Translations under genes and position numbers: made by a program
NCBI RefSeq assembly: GCF_009720145.1
Contig: NZ_CP046252.1
Location: forward strand, 1-64,000
Length of the DNA stretch: 64,000 bases
Source: Sphingobium sp. CAP-1
GTDB taxonomy: Bacteria > Pseudomonadota > Alphaproteobacteria > Sphingomonadales > Sphingomonadaceae
Direction: 5' to 3'
The notes under the pieces: generated by a model
The model's database searches: none
Seen by the model: only the letters and a program-made list of their open reading frames with translations
Told to the model about the DNA's origin: nothing
Part shown: piece after piece, positions 34,978 through 44,242 of the stretch
Layout: every line of letters begins with the position of its first letter
Position numbering within the stretch: the first letter of the stretch is position 1

Positions 34978-35418
34978 ATGAGCCTCGACGGCACCTATGA
35001 CGAAGCCAATATCTTCGCGCTGATCCTCCAGGGGAAAATCCCGGCGACCAAACTCTATGAGGATGACGACACCTTCGCCTTCCTCGACATCATGCCGCAG
35101 ACGCGGGGTCATGCGCTGGTCATTTCCAAATGGTCGAAGGCGCGCAACCTGCTGGAGATGGAGGATGAAGCGCTGGCGCAGGTGATGGCGACGGTGAAGA
35201 AGGTCGCCACCGCGATCCGCGAGGCGTTGAACCCCGACGGCATCCAGATCGCGCAGTTCAACGGCGCGCCGGCGGGGCAGACCATTTTCCACCTGCATGT
35301 CCATATCCTGCCGCGCTGGGAGGGCGATCCCAAGGGCTTTGTCGCCCACGGCCATGGCGGACAGGCGGATGTGGCGCAATTGCAAGCCCTGGCGGACGAG
35401 ATTCGCGCGCACCTGTGA
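34978..35418 (+). CDS. HIT-family protein (histidine triad hydrolase)
   Basis: A 146-residue cytosolic HIT protein. The histidine triad HLHVHILPRW is near residue 104, and the N-terminal FALILQGKIPATKLYEDDDTFAFLDIMPQTRGHALVI (read in two halves) is typical of the HinT/HIT branch that hydrolyses nucleoside phosphoramidates. The exact substrate is unknown. It lies 66 bases after the phosphatase and 42 bases before the first gene of the capsule locus. Confidence 0.9.
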   Translation: MSLDGTYDEANIFALILQGKIPATKLYEDDDTFAFLDIMPQTRGHALVISKWSKARNLLEMEDEALAQVMATVKKVATAIREALNPDGIQIAQFNGAPAGQTIFHLHVHILPRWEGDPKGFVAHGHGGQADVAQLQALADEIRAHL

Positions 35419-35460
35419 TGCTGCTTTTCTTTGCCGCCGGCCTGTGGGACAGGCGTTAGG

Positions 35461-36756
35461 ATGGCTTTGCGTCCTTTCCAAGCGCCCGGCGCGCGTCTGG
35501 CCCTGCGGTCCAAGCGGGCCAGCCGGCAATTGCCGGGCGCGCGGGGCGATAGCGAAGTCATTCTGGACATATCGCGGCTGCTGTCCCGCTGCTTCCATCC
35601 GTCGCCGACCGGGATCGACCGGGTCGAATATGTTTATGCCCGCGAATTGCTGGACCGAATGCCGGATCGGCTGGCCTTTGCGGCGGTCCATCCCGCCGGG
35701 GGCTATTATGGGCGGTTGAACAATGCTGCCGTGCGCCAGTTTCTGGCCTTCACCGCCGCCAAATGGCGCAATGCGGGGGCGACGGCCGGCGGCGAGGGGA
35801 AAGCGGCCGCCATCCGCCACATGTTCGCCACCCGTCCCCGACCGGTGCCGCGCGCTGCCGGACCACGCGTCTATCTGCAAGTGTCGCCGCACCATCTGGA
35901 CGATCATGAGCAGGTCCGGGCAATCCTGCGCGCCGAGGGGGCGAAGCTGGTGACGCTGGTGCATGACGTTATCCCGTTGAGCCATCCTGAATATGCCCGG
36001 CCGCAGGGAGCGGAGGAGCATCTGCGCCGGGTGCGTACGATCGACAGCTTCGCCAGCGGCATCATCGGCAACAGTCAGGCGACGATCGACGCGCTGGTCC
36101 CGCATATGCGGCGCGGTCTTGACGGACGGGCGATCCGGGTTGCGCATTTCGGCGCGGACGCGCCCGATATTTTCGGCACCAGCGCGGACGACCTGCCGCA
36201 GCGCCCTTATTTCGTCTATATTTCCACCATCGAACCGCGCAAAAATCATCTGCTGCTGCTCAATCTCTGGCGGCGGCTGGTGGAGCGGCTGGGGGACGCG
36301 GCGCCGGCGTTGGTGCTGATCGGCCGGCGCGGCTGGGAAAATGAGAATGTGATCGACATGCTGGATCGCGCCGAGGCGCTGCGCGACCATGTGATCGAGG
36401 CGGGCGAGGTGTCCGACAACCGGATGCAGGCGCTGGTCGCTCATGCGCGTGCGATGCTGATGCCGTCGTTCGCCGAAGGATTCGGGATGCCGGTGGTGGA
36501 GGCGCTGGCGGCCGCTGTGCCGGTGATTTGCAGCGATATCAGCGCGCATCGTGAGGTGGGCGGCGATGCGCCCGATTATCTCGATCCGCTCGACGGGCTG
36601 GGCTGGATGCGCGCGATCGAGGCCTATAGCCAGTCGGATTCGCCGGAACGTGCGGCCCAACTGGCGCGCATCGCGATGTGGCGTGCGCCGACCTGGCCCG
36701 CTTATTTCGACATCGTCACCGATCTGATCGAAGAAGTAACAGCTTCTGTTCCTTGA
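35461..36756 (+). CDS. Glycosyltransferase family 4 (capsule locus)
   Basis: 431 residues. The N-terminal domain contains DISRLLSRCFHPSPTGIDRVE and LVHDVIPLSHPEYA; the C-terminal GT-B domain holds YISTIEPRKNHLLLL, LIGRRGW and AEGFGMPVVEALA with the EX7E motif. It transfers a sugar from a nucleotide donor to a growing polysaccharide in the cytoplasm. The HDxIP motif recurs in three other transferases of this locus, which suggests a related set. It is 37 bases before the KpsC gene. The start at 35461 follows a weak AGG and begins the likely domain. Confidence 0.88.
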   Translation: MALRPFQAPGARLALRSKRASRQLPGARGDSEVILDISRLLSRCFHPSPTGIDRVEYVYARELLDRMPDRLAFAAVHPAGGYYGRLNNAAVRQFLAFTAAKWRNAGATAGGEGKAAAIRHMFATRPRPVPRAAGPRVYLQVSPHHLDDHEQVRAILRAEGAKLVTLVHDVIPLSHPEYARPQGAEEHLRRVRTIDSFASGIIGNSQATIDALVPHMRRGLDGRAIRVAHFGADAPDIFGTSADDLPQRPYFVYISTIEPRKNHLLLLNLWRRLVERLGDAAPALVLIGRRGWENENVIDMLDRAEALRDHVIEAGEVSDNRMQALVAHARAMLMPSFAEGFGMPVVEALAAAVPVICSDISAHREVGGDAPDYLDPLDGLGWMRAIEAYSQSDSPERAAQLARIAMWRAPTWPAYFDIVTDLIEEVTASVP

Positions 36757-36792
36757 CCTTCTGCACCCAGCCGCCCATTCAGGAGCGGGGGC

Positions 36793-38508
36793 ATGATGGA
36801 GGATTGCGGCCATGGCTCGTGCAGGGGCATCGTCGATCGACGCGCAATTGCTGAGCTGGATGCGGGCTGCCTGACCATGGCGTTGCCGCCTTTCCTGCGA
36901 TCCCCGCCCTTTCCCGGCATTGCGTCGTCGATGGCGGCTGTGAGCGTTCCGCTTGCGCCGGGAGTCGTGGCCGAGCCGGTCGATGACGCGGTCATCGACA
37001 TGATTGCGCAGGCGCGGGTCGGGGGTGATTATTGGGGGCATCGCCCCGTTGGTGTGCGGATCGTCGTGCGAGCGGGCCTGTCCGTCGATGGCAGGAGGCT
37101 CGCGGGGCTGATGCCGGAGGAAATCGGTATCGTGCCGGGGGACGACGTAACCGTCCTGCAAGGGCGGCTGATGCCGGTCGGCTGCGATCCATGGACTTTG
37201 GTGGCCGGCGCGCGCGGCGTCCATGCCGGAGCGGAGGATGATCTGGCGCTCGTCGCCGAGCTGCTGGGCGTGCCGGTGTTCGGTCATGATGGCGAGCGAA
37301 TCGAACCGGCCCGGTTGCGCGCGATCTTGCGACAACGCATTGCGGCGGCGACCTATCGCGATCCCTTTACCGGCGCATCTGTCGATGCGGCGCAGGCGGT
37401 CGCGCAACTGGCCGACTGGCGGCGGCATATAGACGGCAATCGCGGTATCGCGGCGGCCAGCGGCATGGCCTTCTGGAAGCGAGAGGCGATGCGCCATTTC
37501 CTGTGGGACGGAACGCGCGCGCCACCCTTCCTGTCGCCGCCGCTGGGGCTGCGGCGGGCGAAGCAGGAGCGTGGTGCGCTGGCGATCTGGCCTTCCCGCG
37601 TGCCGGTGGCGTTGCCGCAGGAAGCCGCGGGGCAGGGCGTGCCGGTCGCGCGGGTGGAGGACGGGTTCCTGCGATCGCGCGGGCTGGGCGCGGCGTTGCA
37701 TCCGCCCGGCTCCGTCGTGGTCGACCGGACCGGCATCTATTATAACGCGCGCGCCGCCAATGATCTGGAAAGTCTGCTCGCGACGCAGGATTTCCCGCCG
37801 GCGCTGGTCGACCGCGCCCGGCGGCTGCGCACCCGCATCTGCGCCACCGGCGTAACCAAATATGGGCCGGAAGCGGGACGGATGATCGGTCTGCCGGAAG
37901 GACGGCGCACGGTTCTGGCGGTGGGGCAGGTGGAGGATGACCTGTCGGTGCGGCTGGGCGGCGCGGGGATCGACGGCAATCTCGATTTCCTGGCGCGGGT
38001 GCGCCGCGCCGAACCCGACGCCTGGATTGTCTATCGTCCCCATCCCGACGTTCAGGCCGGCCATCGCAAGGGCCATCTTTCCGACGCGGCGGTGCTGGCC
38101 CATGCCGATGTCGTCGACACCGGGGCGCCGCTGATGGAACTGGTGCAGGCGGTGGATGAGGTGCATGTCCTCTCTTCCCTGACCGGGTTCGAGGCGCTGA
38201 TGCGCGGGCGGTCCGTCACCGTCCATGGGATGCCCTTCTATGCCGGATGGGGGCTGACGCGCGATCTGGCCAAATCAACTGGCCGACGCGGGCGTCCACT
38301 CAGCGTGGATCAGCTTGTCGCCGGAGCCCTCATTCTCTATCCTCGCTATATCGATCCGGTGACGCGGCTGCCTTGTGGCCCGGAAGTGATGGTGGATCGA
38401 ATGGCAAGCGGATCGACGCAGCCGGTGACATGGCTCATCCGGTTGCGGATGCTACAGGGGAAGTTGCGCCGATTTATGACCTTGTCTGCCGAGTTCCTGC
38501 ATGGCTGA
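36793..38508 (+). CDS. kpsC: KpsC-like capsule beta-Kdo transferase with shortened first module
   Basis: KpsC adds beta-Kdo residues to lysophosphatidylglycerol to make the lipid linker of group 2 capsules. The second module is complete: RVEDGFLRSRGLG, GIYYNARAANDLE, YRPHPDVQAGHRKG, SSLTGFEALMRGRSVTVHG and PFYAGWGLT. Typical KpsC proteins have about 670 residues in two modules. This one has 571, and before the linker YRDPFTGASVDAAQAV only the end of a first module is visible (CDPWTLVAGARGVHAG). It may make only one linkage. The ATG at 36793 has an AGGAG site; ATG 36877 is an alternative. Eight bases overlap kpsS. Confidence 0.87.
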   Translation: MMEDCGHGSCRGIVDRRAIAELDAGCLTMALPPFLRSPPFPGIASSMAAVSVPLAPGVVAEPVDDAVIDMIAQARVGGDYWGHRPVGVRIVVRAGLSVDGRRLAGLMPEEIGIVPGDDVTVLQGRLMPVGCDPWTLVAGARGVHAGAEDDLALVAELLGVPVFGHDGERIEPARLRAILRQRIAAATYRDPFTGASVDAAQAVAQLADWRRHIDGNRGIAAASGMAFWKREAMRHFLWDGTRAPPFLSPPLGLRRAKQERGALAIWPSRVPVALPQEAAGQGVPVARVEDGFLRSRGLGAALHPPGSVVVDRTGIYYNARAANDLESLLATQDFPPALVDRARRLRTRICATGVTKYGPEAGRMIGLPEGRRTVLAVGQVEDDLSVRLGGAGIDGNLDFLARVRRAEPDAWIVYRPHPDVQAGHRKGHLSDAAVLAHADVVDTGAPLMELVQAVDEVHVLSSLTGFEALMRGRSVTVHGMPFYAGWGLTRDLAKSTGRRGRPLSVDQLVAGALILYPRYIDPVTRLPCGPEVMVDRMASGSTQPVTWLIRLRMLQGKLRRFMTLSAEFLHG

Positions 38509-39775
38509 AGCGCCTGCCAAAACATTTCTTTTCCTACAGGGGCCGCATGGTCCTTATTTCGCGATGCTGGCAGGGGAGTTGCGGGCGCGGGGGCATCATG
38601 CGCTTCGGATCAACATCAATGGCGGCGACAAGGCCGACTGGCCCGAAGAGGCGACCGATTATCGCGGCACATTCCGCAACTGGCCGCTGTTTTTTGACGA
38701 TTTCATCGTCAATCATGGTGTCACCGACCTGATCCTCTATGGCGACTGCCGACCCTATCACACATCGGCGCATGGCATGGCCCGGCTGCGCAACGTGCGT
38801 GTTCATGTTGTCGAAGAAGGCTATATCCGACCGGATTTTCTGACCTTGCAGGACGAAGGGGTGAACGGCAATTCGCGCCTGCCACTGGACCCGCAATGGT
38901 ATTGGGACCAGGCGGCGGGCTTGCCCGACCAGCCCGACGATCTGCCGCAAGTGCCGTCGACCTTCAAGGCGCGTGCGCGCAACACCATGCGCAACGGTCT
39001 GGCGTCGGCGCTGATGCGGCTCTATTTCCCCTTCTACCGCACCCATCGGCCGCACAGTTTCGTCATGGAATCGGCGGCCTGGACGTGGAAGCTGGTGCGC
39101 AAGCATCGCGATGTCCGTCGGGCGCGCGAAGAATGGGAACGGATCGGGGGGCGTCCGTTCTTCGCCCTGCCGCTTCAGCTCAATTCCGACTATCAGATCC
39201 GCGTCCACTCCCCGTTCGGCAATATGCGCGCCGCCCTGCGCTTTGTGATCAAGAGCTTTGCCCGACATGCCCCCCCGGATGTGCTGCTGGTGGTCAAGCG
39301 GCATCCGCTCGACCCCGGCCTGGTGGGCTGGGACCGGCTGATCCGGCGGCTGGCGACGCATTATGGCGTGGGCGACCGGGTGATCTATCTGGCCGACTGG
39401 GACATTGCCGAGGTCGTGCAGAAGTCGTTGGGGGTCGTGACCGTCAACAGCACGGTCGGCACGCTGGCCCTGAATGGCGGCAAGTCGGTGGTGGTGCTGG
39501 GCCATGCGGTCTATAAGGTGCCGGGTATGGTTCATACCGCCGGGCTGGACAGTTTCTGGTCCGCGCCGGCGCCAGCCGATATGGCGCTCTATTCCGCCTT
39601 TCGCCGTGTCCTGATCGACAAATGTCTGATTCGGGGCGGCTTGCTGTCGAAAGAAGGGCTGGACATGCTGGTATGCAACGCGGCCGATCGGTTGGTGCCG
39701 GCAGAGCGCGAGAAGATGGTGTGTGCGCTTGCGCCTGTGCTTCCTCTATTGAACGCTTGCGATGATGCGGCCTGA
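38501..39775 (+). CDS. kpsS: KpsS-like capsule polysaccharide biosynthesis protein (Kdo transferase)
   Basis: A 424-residue homologue of KpsS, which adds the first beta-Kdo to lysophosphatidylglycerol before KpsC extends it. Visible are TFLFLQGPHGPYFAMLAGEL at the start, LILYGDCRPYHT, VHVVEEGYIRPDFLTL, VKRHPLDPGL and VNSTVGTLALNGGKSVVVLG. It acts at the cytoplasmic face of the inner membrane. Its start overlaps the kpsC stop by eight bases, so the pair is translationally coupled. Length is normal. This fixes the locus as ABC-transporter-dependent capsule synthesis. Confidence 0.9.
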   Translation: MAEAPAKTFLFLQGPHGPYFAMLAGELRARGHHALRININGGDKADWPEEATDYRGTFRNWPLFFDDFIVNHGVTDLILYGDCRPYHTSAHGMARLRNVRVHVVEEGYIRPDFLTLQDEGVNGNSRLPLDPQWYWDQAAGLPDQPDDLPQVPSTFKARARNTMRNGLASALMRLYFPFYRTHRPHSFVMESAAWTWKLVRKHRDVRRAREEWERIGGRPFFALPLQLNSDYQIRVHSPFGNMRAALRFVIKSFARHAPPDVLLVVKRHPLDPGLVGWDRLIRRLATHYGVGDRVIYLADWDIAEVVQKSLGVVTVNSTVGTLALNGGKSVVVLGHAVYKVPGMVHTAGLDSFWSAPAPADMALYSAFRRVLIDKCLIRGGLLSKEGLDMLVCNAADRLVPAEREKMVCALAPVLPLLNACDDAA

Positions 39776-39849
39776 ATCCGCTTCCGTTCGGCCCGTCATG
39801 CTCGCCGCTGCGCGTTGCAAATGCTTCTCACTCTATTAGAAGATTTCTG

Positions 39850-40542
39850 ATGATTCGGTTCGAAAATGTCAGCAAGGCCTATGAAGGGCGCGGATTTCAC
39901 AATCTGGTCCTGTTCAATCTGAATTTCACCATTCCCAAGGGAGTCAGCTTGGGAATTTGCGGTGCGAATGGTGCCGGCAAATCGACACTGATGCGGCTGC
40001 TGGCGGGCGCGGAATCGCCGACGAGCGGCAAAATCACCAGAACCATGTCGACATCCTGGCCGATCGGCTACACGAGCGCCTTTCAGTCCAGCCTCAGCGG
40101 CGCGGATAATGCCCGTTTCATTGCTCGCATTTATGGCAGGAATGTCCGGGAGTTACAGGATTTCGTCGAGAATTTCGCGGAACTTGGTCCCTATTTCCAT
40201 CAGCCTCTCAACACTTATTCCGCCGGTATGATCGCTCGTCTGGCGTTTGGCGTTTCCCTGGCGATCAAGTTCGAATGCTATCTGATCGACGAAGTGACGG
40301 CGGCTGGTGACGAACGCTTTCGTGTTCGCAGTGAAAAGGCGCTGGCTGAGCGTCGCGAGGAATCGACTCTCATCATGGTGTCACATGTTCCCGAAACACT
40401 CCGCACTTATTGTTCGCTCGGCGCGGTTCTTTATAATGGCCAGTTGAGTTTTTACGATACGATCGACGAAGCCATTGAAATACATATGTACAACCAACAT
40501 GCCCTGTCCACGGATAGAGCGATGTTGGGGCCGGCAGGCTGA
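39850..40542 (+). CDS. kpsT: KpsT-like capsule export ABC transporter, ATPase subunit
   Basis: A 230-residue ABC ATPase: Walker A GANGAGKST (about 38-46), signature TYSAGMIARLAFG (about 121-133), Walker B CYLIDEVTAAGDERF and the H-loop SHVPE. With KpsM it exports the capsule polymer across the inner membrane; it lacks the C-terminal sugar-binding domain of Wzt. Its partner kpsM is 15 kb downstream, while in E. coli kpsMT are adjacent. By eye the GC content here and in the next gene is lower (mid-50s percent in lines I counted) than around kpsC. Confidence 0.93.
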   Translation: MIRFENVSKAYEGRGFHNLVLFNLNFTIPKGVSLGICGANGAGKSTLMRLLAGAESPTSGKITRTMSTSWPIGYTSAFQSSLSGADNARFIARIYGRNVRELQDFVENFAELGPYFHQPLNTYSAGMIARLAFGVSLAIKFECYLIDEVTAAGDERFRVRSEKALAERREESTLIMVSHVPETLRTYCSLGAVLYNGQLSFYDTIDEAIEIHMYNQHALSTDRAMLGPAG

Positions 40543-40587
40543 TCAGGGCGATGGCCGGCAAGGCATAAAGCAATAGAGGTTCTTTAC

Positions 40588-41715
40588 ATGTCGAAATTGC
40601 TCAGCCGAATGTCTCGATGGAGTGATGCGTTAATGAACGTGACTGCTGCTAAATCCGTCGAACATGGTGTCGAGACGCAGCATGAGGATGTGGTTCGCGC
40701 CTTTCTGTCCTATCTGGGACGCGCGCCGGAGAATGATGAGGTCATTAATTTCCACATCCGGCATTTTCCGACTGTTGCGGCCTTGTCCGACGCGCTGCTA
40801 AGGTCTGCGGAACATCGTACGCGACAGGATCTGGCCCGCAATCCCGGCAAGGATGTATTCACCGTCGATCAGATCGAGGATGTGCGTCGCGCGTTCCTTT
40901 CGGGCAAGAAGGAAGAGTTTCAGGGCAAGGTGCTTCAACTGCCTGACTGGTATGATCTGACGCTCGATCCCGATGGCCCCGCCTATCGCGAACAGATTCT
41001 GAAATTCTGGTCGGTCATCACCAACCGGCAGGATTATAATCCGGCGCAGAACGAGGATACGCCGGAGGTAGCGCAGCAGGATTTCCTGTATCGGCCCGCC
41101 TTCTACGCATCCGGCAATGCACAGTCTGCCGGCGCACATCTGCTGGCTATCGGCCATGTCCTGATGCGCAGCAACTTGCCCAAGGGCGGCCGCGTGCTGG
41201 AATATGGCGCCGGTTTTGGTCAGACCTCGCTCACTTTCGCGCGTACGGGCGCCAAGGTCGATGTGGTCGACATCAATCGCGCTTTCGTGCGGGGGGTCAA
41301 CAAGGCATCGCGCTTCTTCAAGACGGATCTCAAATCGCATGTCGGTACGTTCGGTATCAATCCGTCGGGCGAACCGCACGCCTATGACGTGATCCTTTTC
41401 TATGAAAGCTTTCATCATTGCCTCGACGCGGCGGCTCTGGTGACGACAATGAAAACGCTGTTGAAACCGGGCGGCTGCGTATTGATGGCCGGTGAACCGA
41501 TATGCCGGTCACCGATCCCGGAGATACCCTATAGCTGGGGTATCCGGCTTGATTTCGAGAATATTGCCATCATGCGTGATCGGGGGTGGATGGAACTGGG
41601 TTATCAGGAGCCCTATCTGTTCCACCTTTTCCGCCGTGCGGGTTTTAAGGCGGAATTTTTCGCTGACGCCAACTCGCATTGGGCACAGGTGTACCGCTTC
41701 ACGTCGCTGGGATGA
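40588..41715 (+). CDS. SAM-dependent methyltransferase with N-terminal DUF4214-like segment
   Basis: 375 residues. Residues about 30-70 (DVVRAFLSYLGRAPENDEVINFHI) look like a DUF4214-type helical repeat often attached to sugar-modifying enzymes. The class I methyltransferase domain starts near 195 with VLEYGAGFGQTSL (SAM motif I), VDVVDINRAF (acidic loop) and YDVILFYESFHHCLD. It probably methylates a sugar or glycan end of the capsule, inferred from position 45 bases after kpsT. Substrate unknown. A strong hairpin follows the stop codon. Confidence 0.78.
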   Translation: MSKLLSRMSRWSDALMNVTAAKSVEHGVETQHEDVVRAFLSYLGRAPENDEVINFHIRHFPTVAALSDALLRSAEHRTRQDLARNPGKDVFTVDQIEDVRRAFLSGKKEEFQGKVLQLPDWYDLTLDPDGPAYREQILKFWSVITNRQDYNPAQNEDTPEVAQQDFLYRPAFYASGNAQSAGAHLLAIGHVLMRSNLPKGGRVLEYGAGFGQTSLTFARTGAKVDVVDINRAFVRGVNKASRFFKTDLKSHVGTFGINPSGEPHAYDVILFYESFHHCLDAAALVTTMKTLLKPGGCVLMAGEPICRSPIPEIPYSWGIRLDFENIAIMRDRGWMELGYQEPYLFHLFRRAGFKAEFFADANSHWAQVYRFTSLG

Positions 41716-41726
41716 GGCGCGAGCAA

Positions 41727-41766
41727 CGGCCAAAGTCGCGCTTAATTCGGAGCGCGGCTTTGGCCG
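41727..41766. terminator. Hairpin between convergent methyltransferase and hydrolase-TPR genes
   Basis: A 16-bp stem with one G-U pair (41727-41742 with 41751-41766) around an 8-base loop sits in the 63-base gap between two convergent genes. There is no T-run on either strand, but the position suggests a bidirectional end of transcription. Confidence 0.6.
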
Positions 41767-41778
41767 AGATGATGCGGA

Positions 41779-43065
41779 TCAGACCAATCTGAACGTTATG
41801 GCGACACCGGCCAAGATCAGCAGAATGACGAGCGATATCGAGAAGGTTGCTATCATGACTGGACGGGAGAAGCTCCCGGTCTGTCCATGATGCAGCTCCA
41901 GTTCGGCCTTGGCACGCGCCAGAGCCGCATCGCGCAACCGCTTTTCATTCTGGAAATCACGCACGACCTGACCAAACATGGCGCGCTCACCCTGATAGAA
42001 GGCCAGCAAGTCGGGCTGTTTGCGTATGGCATCGTCGAACGACTTGAAGGCGCCGTCAATGTCACCTGTCAGATGCTGAAGGTGCGCCCTGTAGGCGATC
42101 AGATGCGCATCGTGCCCTAGTTTGGGCCAGGCCTCCTCCAGGGCATCGTGGGCCTCCTGAGGCTTGAGGTTTTTCAACAAAACCCTGCTGTAACTGAGCT
42201 GGATATCCGCCCGGTTGCCGATTTTGCACGCAGCCGCCAGCAATCCTTCGGCCGTTTGCATCCGTCGTTTGTCGATGCAGCGTTGCGCCAGTGCGGAGAG
42301 ATAGCTCGCCGACTGCCGACGGTTCTTGCGCAACGGCTCTCTTAGATCGGGAATTTTGCCCCGCACCAGATTATCGAAGGTGCTGGCCAGCAATCCCGCT
42401 TCCTGAAGCACGACGCCGGACGGGTGGCCGGAATGTGGGATGGGGATCGGCATGACCCGATTGGAAATTTCCATCATCATGTCTACGTGCTGTCCATCCA
42501 GCGTATGGGGATCGAACAGCACATAATAGGTCGTGCCGCCATGGCCGATGACCTCGCTGAGGCGCTGATGGGTGAAATGGATGCGGGCAGCGTCTCCGGC
42601 CCAGCGCATTTCGAATGGCACGACGGCCGGTTCGATCGAGAATTGCGGGGACAATGCGATACAGACCCGTGCGCCGACCGCCTGGGCAAAATACATGGCG
42701 GCATAGCCGCCCATGCTCGATCCATAGGTGATGATTTCATCATAAGCGGGCAATTGCGCCATGATGGATTGGACCGTCTCGATCGACACGTCCTGGAACC
42801 AGTTATTGATGTTGCACTTGAGCGTCAGCACGTCATAGCCGCGCTTCAGCAGGAAATCCTCGCCGAACCCCGGCATAGCCAGATTGAGGCTGCCATAATG
42901 CGAGAAGGTAACCGCAAGCTTGCTGGATGGGGTTGCGCGGGTCAGATATTCGATGCCCGTATGGCCATTGCCATGAAGGCCATAGCGAACCGGATCACCG
43001 GCAGGCGCTGGCGGGAGCGCCGGGGTCTCCGTTCCCGCCCTTGCCTTGCGCTCCCTCGTGGCCAT
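41779..43065 (-). CDS. Alpha/beta-hydrolase-like, TPR and C-terminal membrane anchor protein
   Basis: 428 residues with an odd build. The N-terminal half looks like an alpha/beta hydrolase with the nucleophile elbow YGSSMGGYAAMYFA (candidate serine 117). The middle (about 255-380) is helical and TPR-like (QTAEGLLAAACKIGNRADIQL, ALEEAWPKLGHDAHLIAYRA). A single hydrophobic segment (about 404-427, MIATFSISLVILLILAGVAI) ends the protein, so it would be tail-anchored with a cytoplasmic body. No family name is recognised. Its ATG overlaps the stop of the pyruvyl-transferase-like gene (TGATG), so they are coupled. A glycan esterase or scaffold is possible. Confidence 0.6.
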   Translation of the reverse strand: MATRERKARAGTETPALPPAPAGDPVRYGLHGNGHTGIEYLTRATPSSKLAVTFSHYGSLNLAMPGFGEDFLLKRGYDVLTLKCNINNWFQDVSIETVQSIMAQLPAYDEIITYGSSMGGYAAMYFAQAVGARVCIALSPQFSIEPAVVPFEMRWAGDAARIHFTHQRLSEVIGHGGTTYYVLFDPHTLDGQHVDMMMEISNRVMPIPIPHSGHPSGVVLQEAGLLASTFDNLVRGKIPDLREPLRKNRRQSASYLSALAQRCIDKRRMQTAEGLLAAACKIGNRADIQLSYSRVLLKNLKPQEAHDALEEAWPKLGHDAHLIAYRAHLQHLTGDIDGAFKSFDDAIRKQPDLLAFYQGERAMFGQVVRDFQNEKRLRDAALARAKAELELHHGQTGSFSRPVMIATFSISLVILLILAGVAITFRLV

Positions 43066-44153
43066 CAGGCTGCCTTCGCCTTGTTCCGTTCCTGATCGTC
43101 ATGGCGCAGCGCCGCGACATCGTGCTGGAACTGGATGCCGGTGATGGCCGGATGCTGCCAGATCGTCTTGCCCGGTTCGGCGACGACCAGTTCGCCCTTG
43201 ACCGGAAAAGCGTCCATCAGCGCCTGTTCGTCGATGGTGACGGGCTTCCAGCGTTGGTCGATCGTTTTCATCACGTCGTCCCAGTCGCTCTCCTGGTCGC
43301 GGGGCTGGACATAGAGCGGCAGGCGCGTGCGGCCGATGCCGGTGTAGAGATCACGGATGCGCAGGTCGAGCCAATCGGCGCCCAGCGGCTCCACCCGGAA
43401 TCCGTGGCCCGGTTCGGTGCCGCGCGGCGCGAAATAGAGGCAGGGAATGCCATAGCTTTCAGCGACGACCATGCCGTGCAGGCTGGTCGACACGATCCGC
43501 TTGCATGACAGGATTTCGTCGGTTTTGTCCTGGAGACCTTCGGGATCGATGCGCGTCAGCGTGTTGATGATCCGGATCGACGAGCGCAACGATTCCGGGA
43601 TACGGGCGCGGATCACGCTTTCGGCGGCGCCGGCGTCGAGTGCGCGGCCATCCAGTTCGGACAGATGCAGGATGACGCCCAGTTCATGCGTTTTCTTCAC
43701 ATCGGGCCGGTAGAAGCGCGGGAGCAGCCAGACCGGATCGCCATAGGGCGTGTTGGGGCCGCCGCCCAGCAATTGCTTCGACATGCGGCCACGGGTCGCG
43801 GCGACATGTACCTTGGTACCGGGCGAAAAGGTGAAGGGAATGCGGTCCTTGACCGGGGCGCCCGGATTCTTCCACTGCGAGCTGCCAGTTCCCCAGAAGA
43901 AGATAGTGCCATTGTCGAAACCATGACCGATGGTGCCGACCGCACCCAGTCGAACCGACTGCGACTTGGTGGGTACGCGGCGGATGGGCAGGCCGGACAT
44001 CAGCGCAACCATGACCGGGCTCAAGGCGTCACCCCAGTTAAGATAGGTCATGTCGCTCGTCGCGCCCGCCCAGGACAGAGGGATCGCGCCGTCCTGATCG
44101 ACGACCTGCTGCAGCTCGTTCAAAGTCTCGTCTCCATTCCCTTGTTGGCGCAT
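43065..44153 (-). CDS. Polysaccharide pyruvyl transferase-like protein, copy A
   Basis: 362 residues. The C-terminal motif CKRIVSTSLHGMVVAESYGIPCLYFAP is characteristic of the polysaccharide pyruvyl transferase fold (CsaB/PssM/WcaK group), which moves pyruvate from PEP onto sugars as a ketal. Also present are GTIGHGF, HVAATRGRMSKQLL, YGDPVWLLPR and ELGVILHLSEL. A second copy lies at 49385-50407 with the same order of motifs. Its stop overlaps the next gene. Some fold members have other activities, so the reaction is inferred. Confidence 0.8.
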   Translation of the reverse strand: MRQQGNGDETLNELQQVVDQDGAIPLSWAGATSDMTYLNWGDALSPVMVALMSGLPIRRVPTKSQSVRLGAVGTIGHGFDNGTIFFWGTGSSQWKNPGAPVKDRIPFTFSPGTKVHVAATRGRMSKQLLGGGPNTPYGDPVWLLPRFYRPDVKKTHELGVILHLSELDGRALDAGAAESVIRARIPESLRSSIRIINTLTRIDPEGLQDKTDEILSCKRIVSTSLHGMVVAESYGIPCLYFAPRGTEPGHGFRVEPLGADWLDLRIRDLYTGIGRTRLPLYVQPRDQESDWDDVMKTIDQRWKPVTIDEQALMDAFPVKGELVVAEPGKTIWQHPAITGIQFQHDVAALRHDDQERNKAKAA

Positions 44154-44242
44154 ATCGCGCCCTTTGGCGAATTCTGCACGTCTTTGCGGGTGGTTGCCCC
44201 TGGGGCATTGGCCATGCCGTGATCAAGCCATAAGCGAGAAAA

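Noticed and set aside
34612..38226. Very long minus-strand open frame (about 1,200 codons) opposite the phosphatase, HIT, GT4 and kpsC genes
   Set aside because: It is the antisense shadow of GC-rich coding DNA. The plus-strand proteins have clear family motifs and this one has none.
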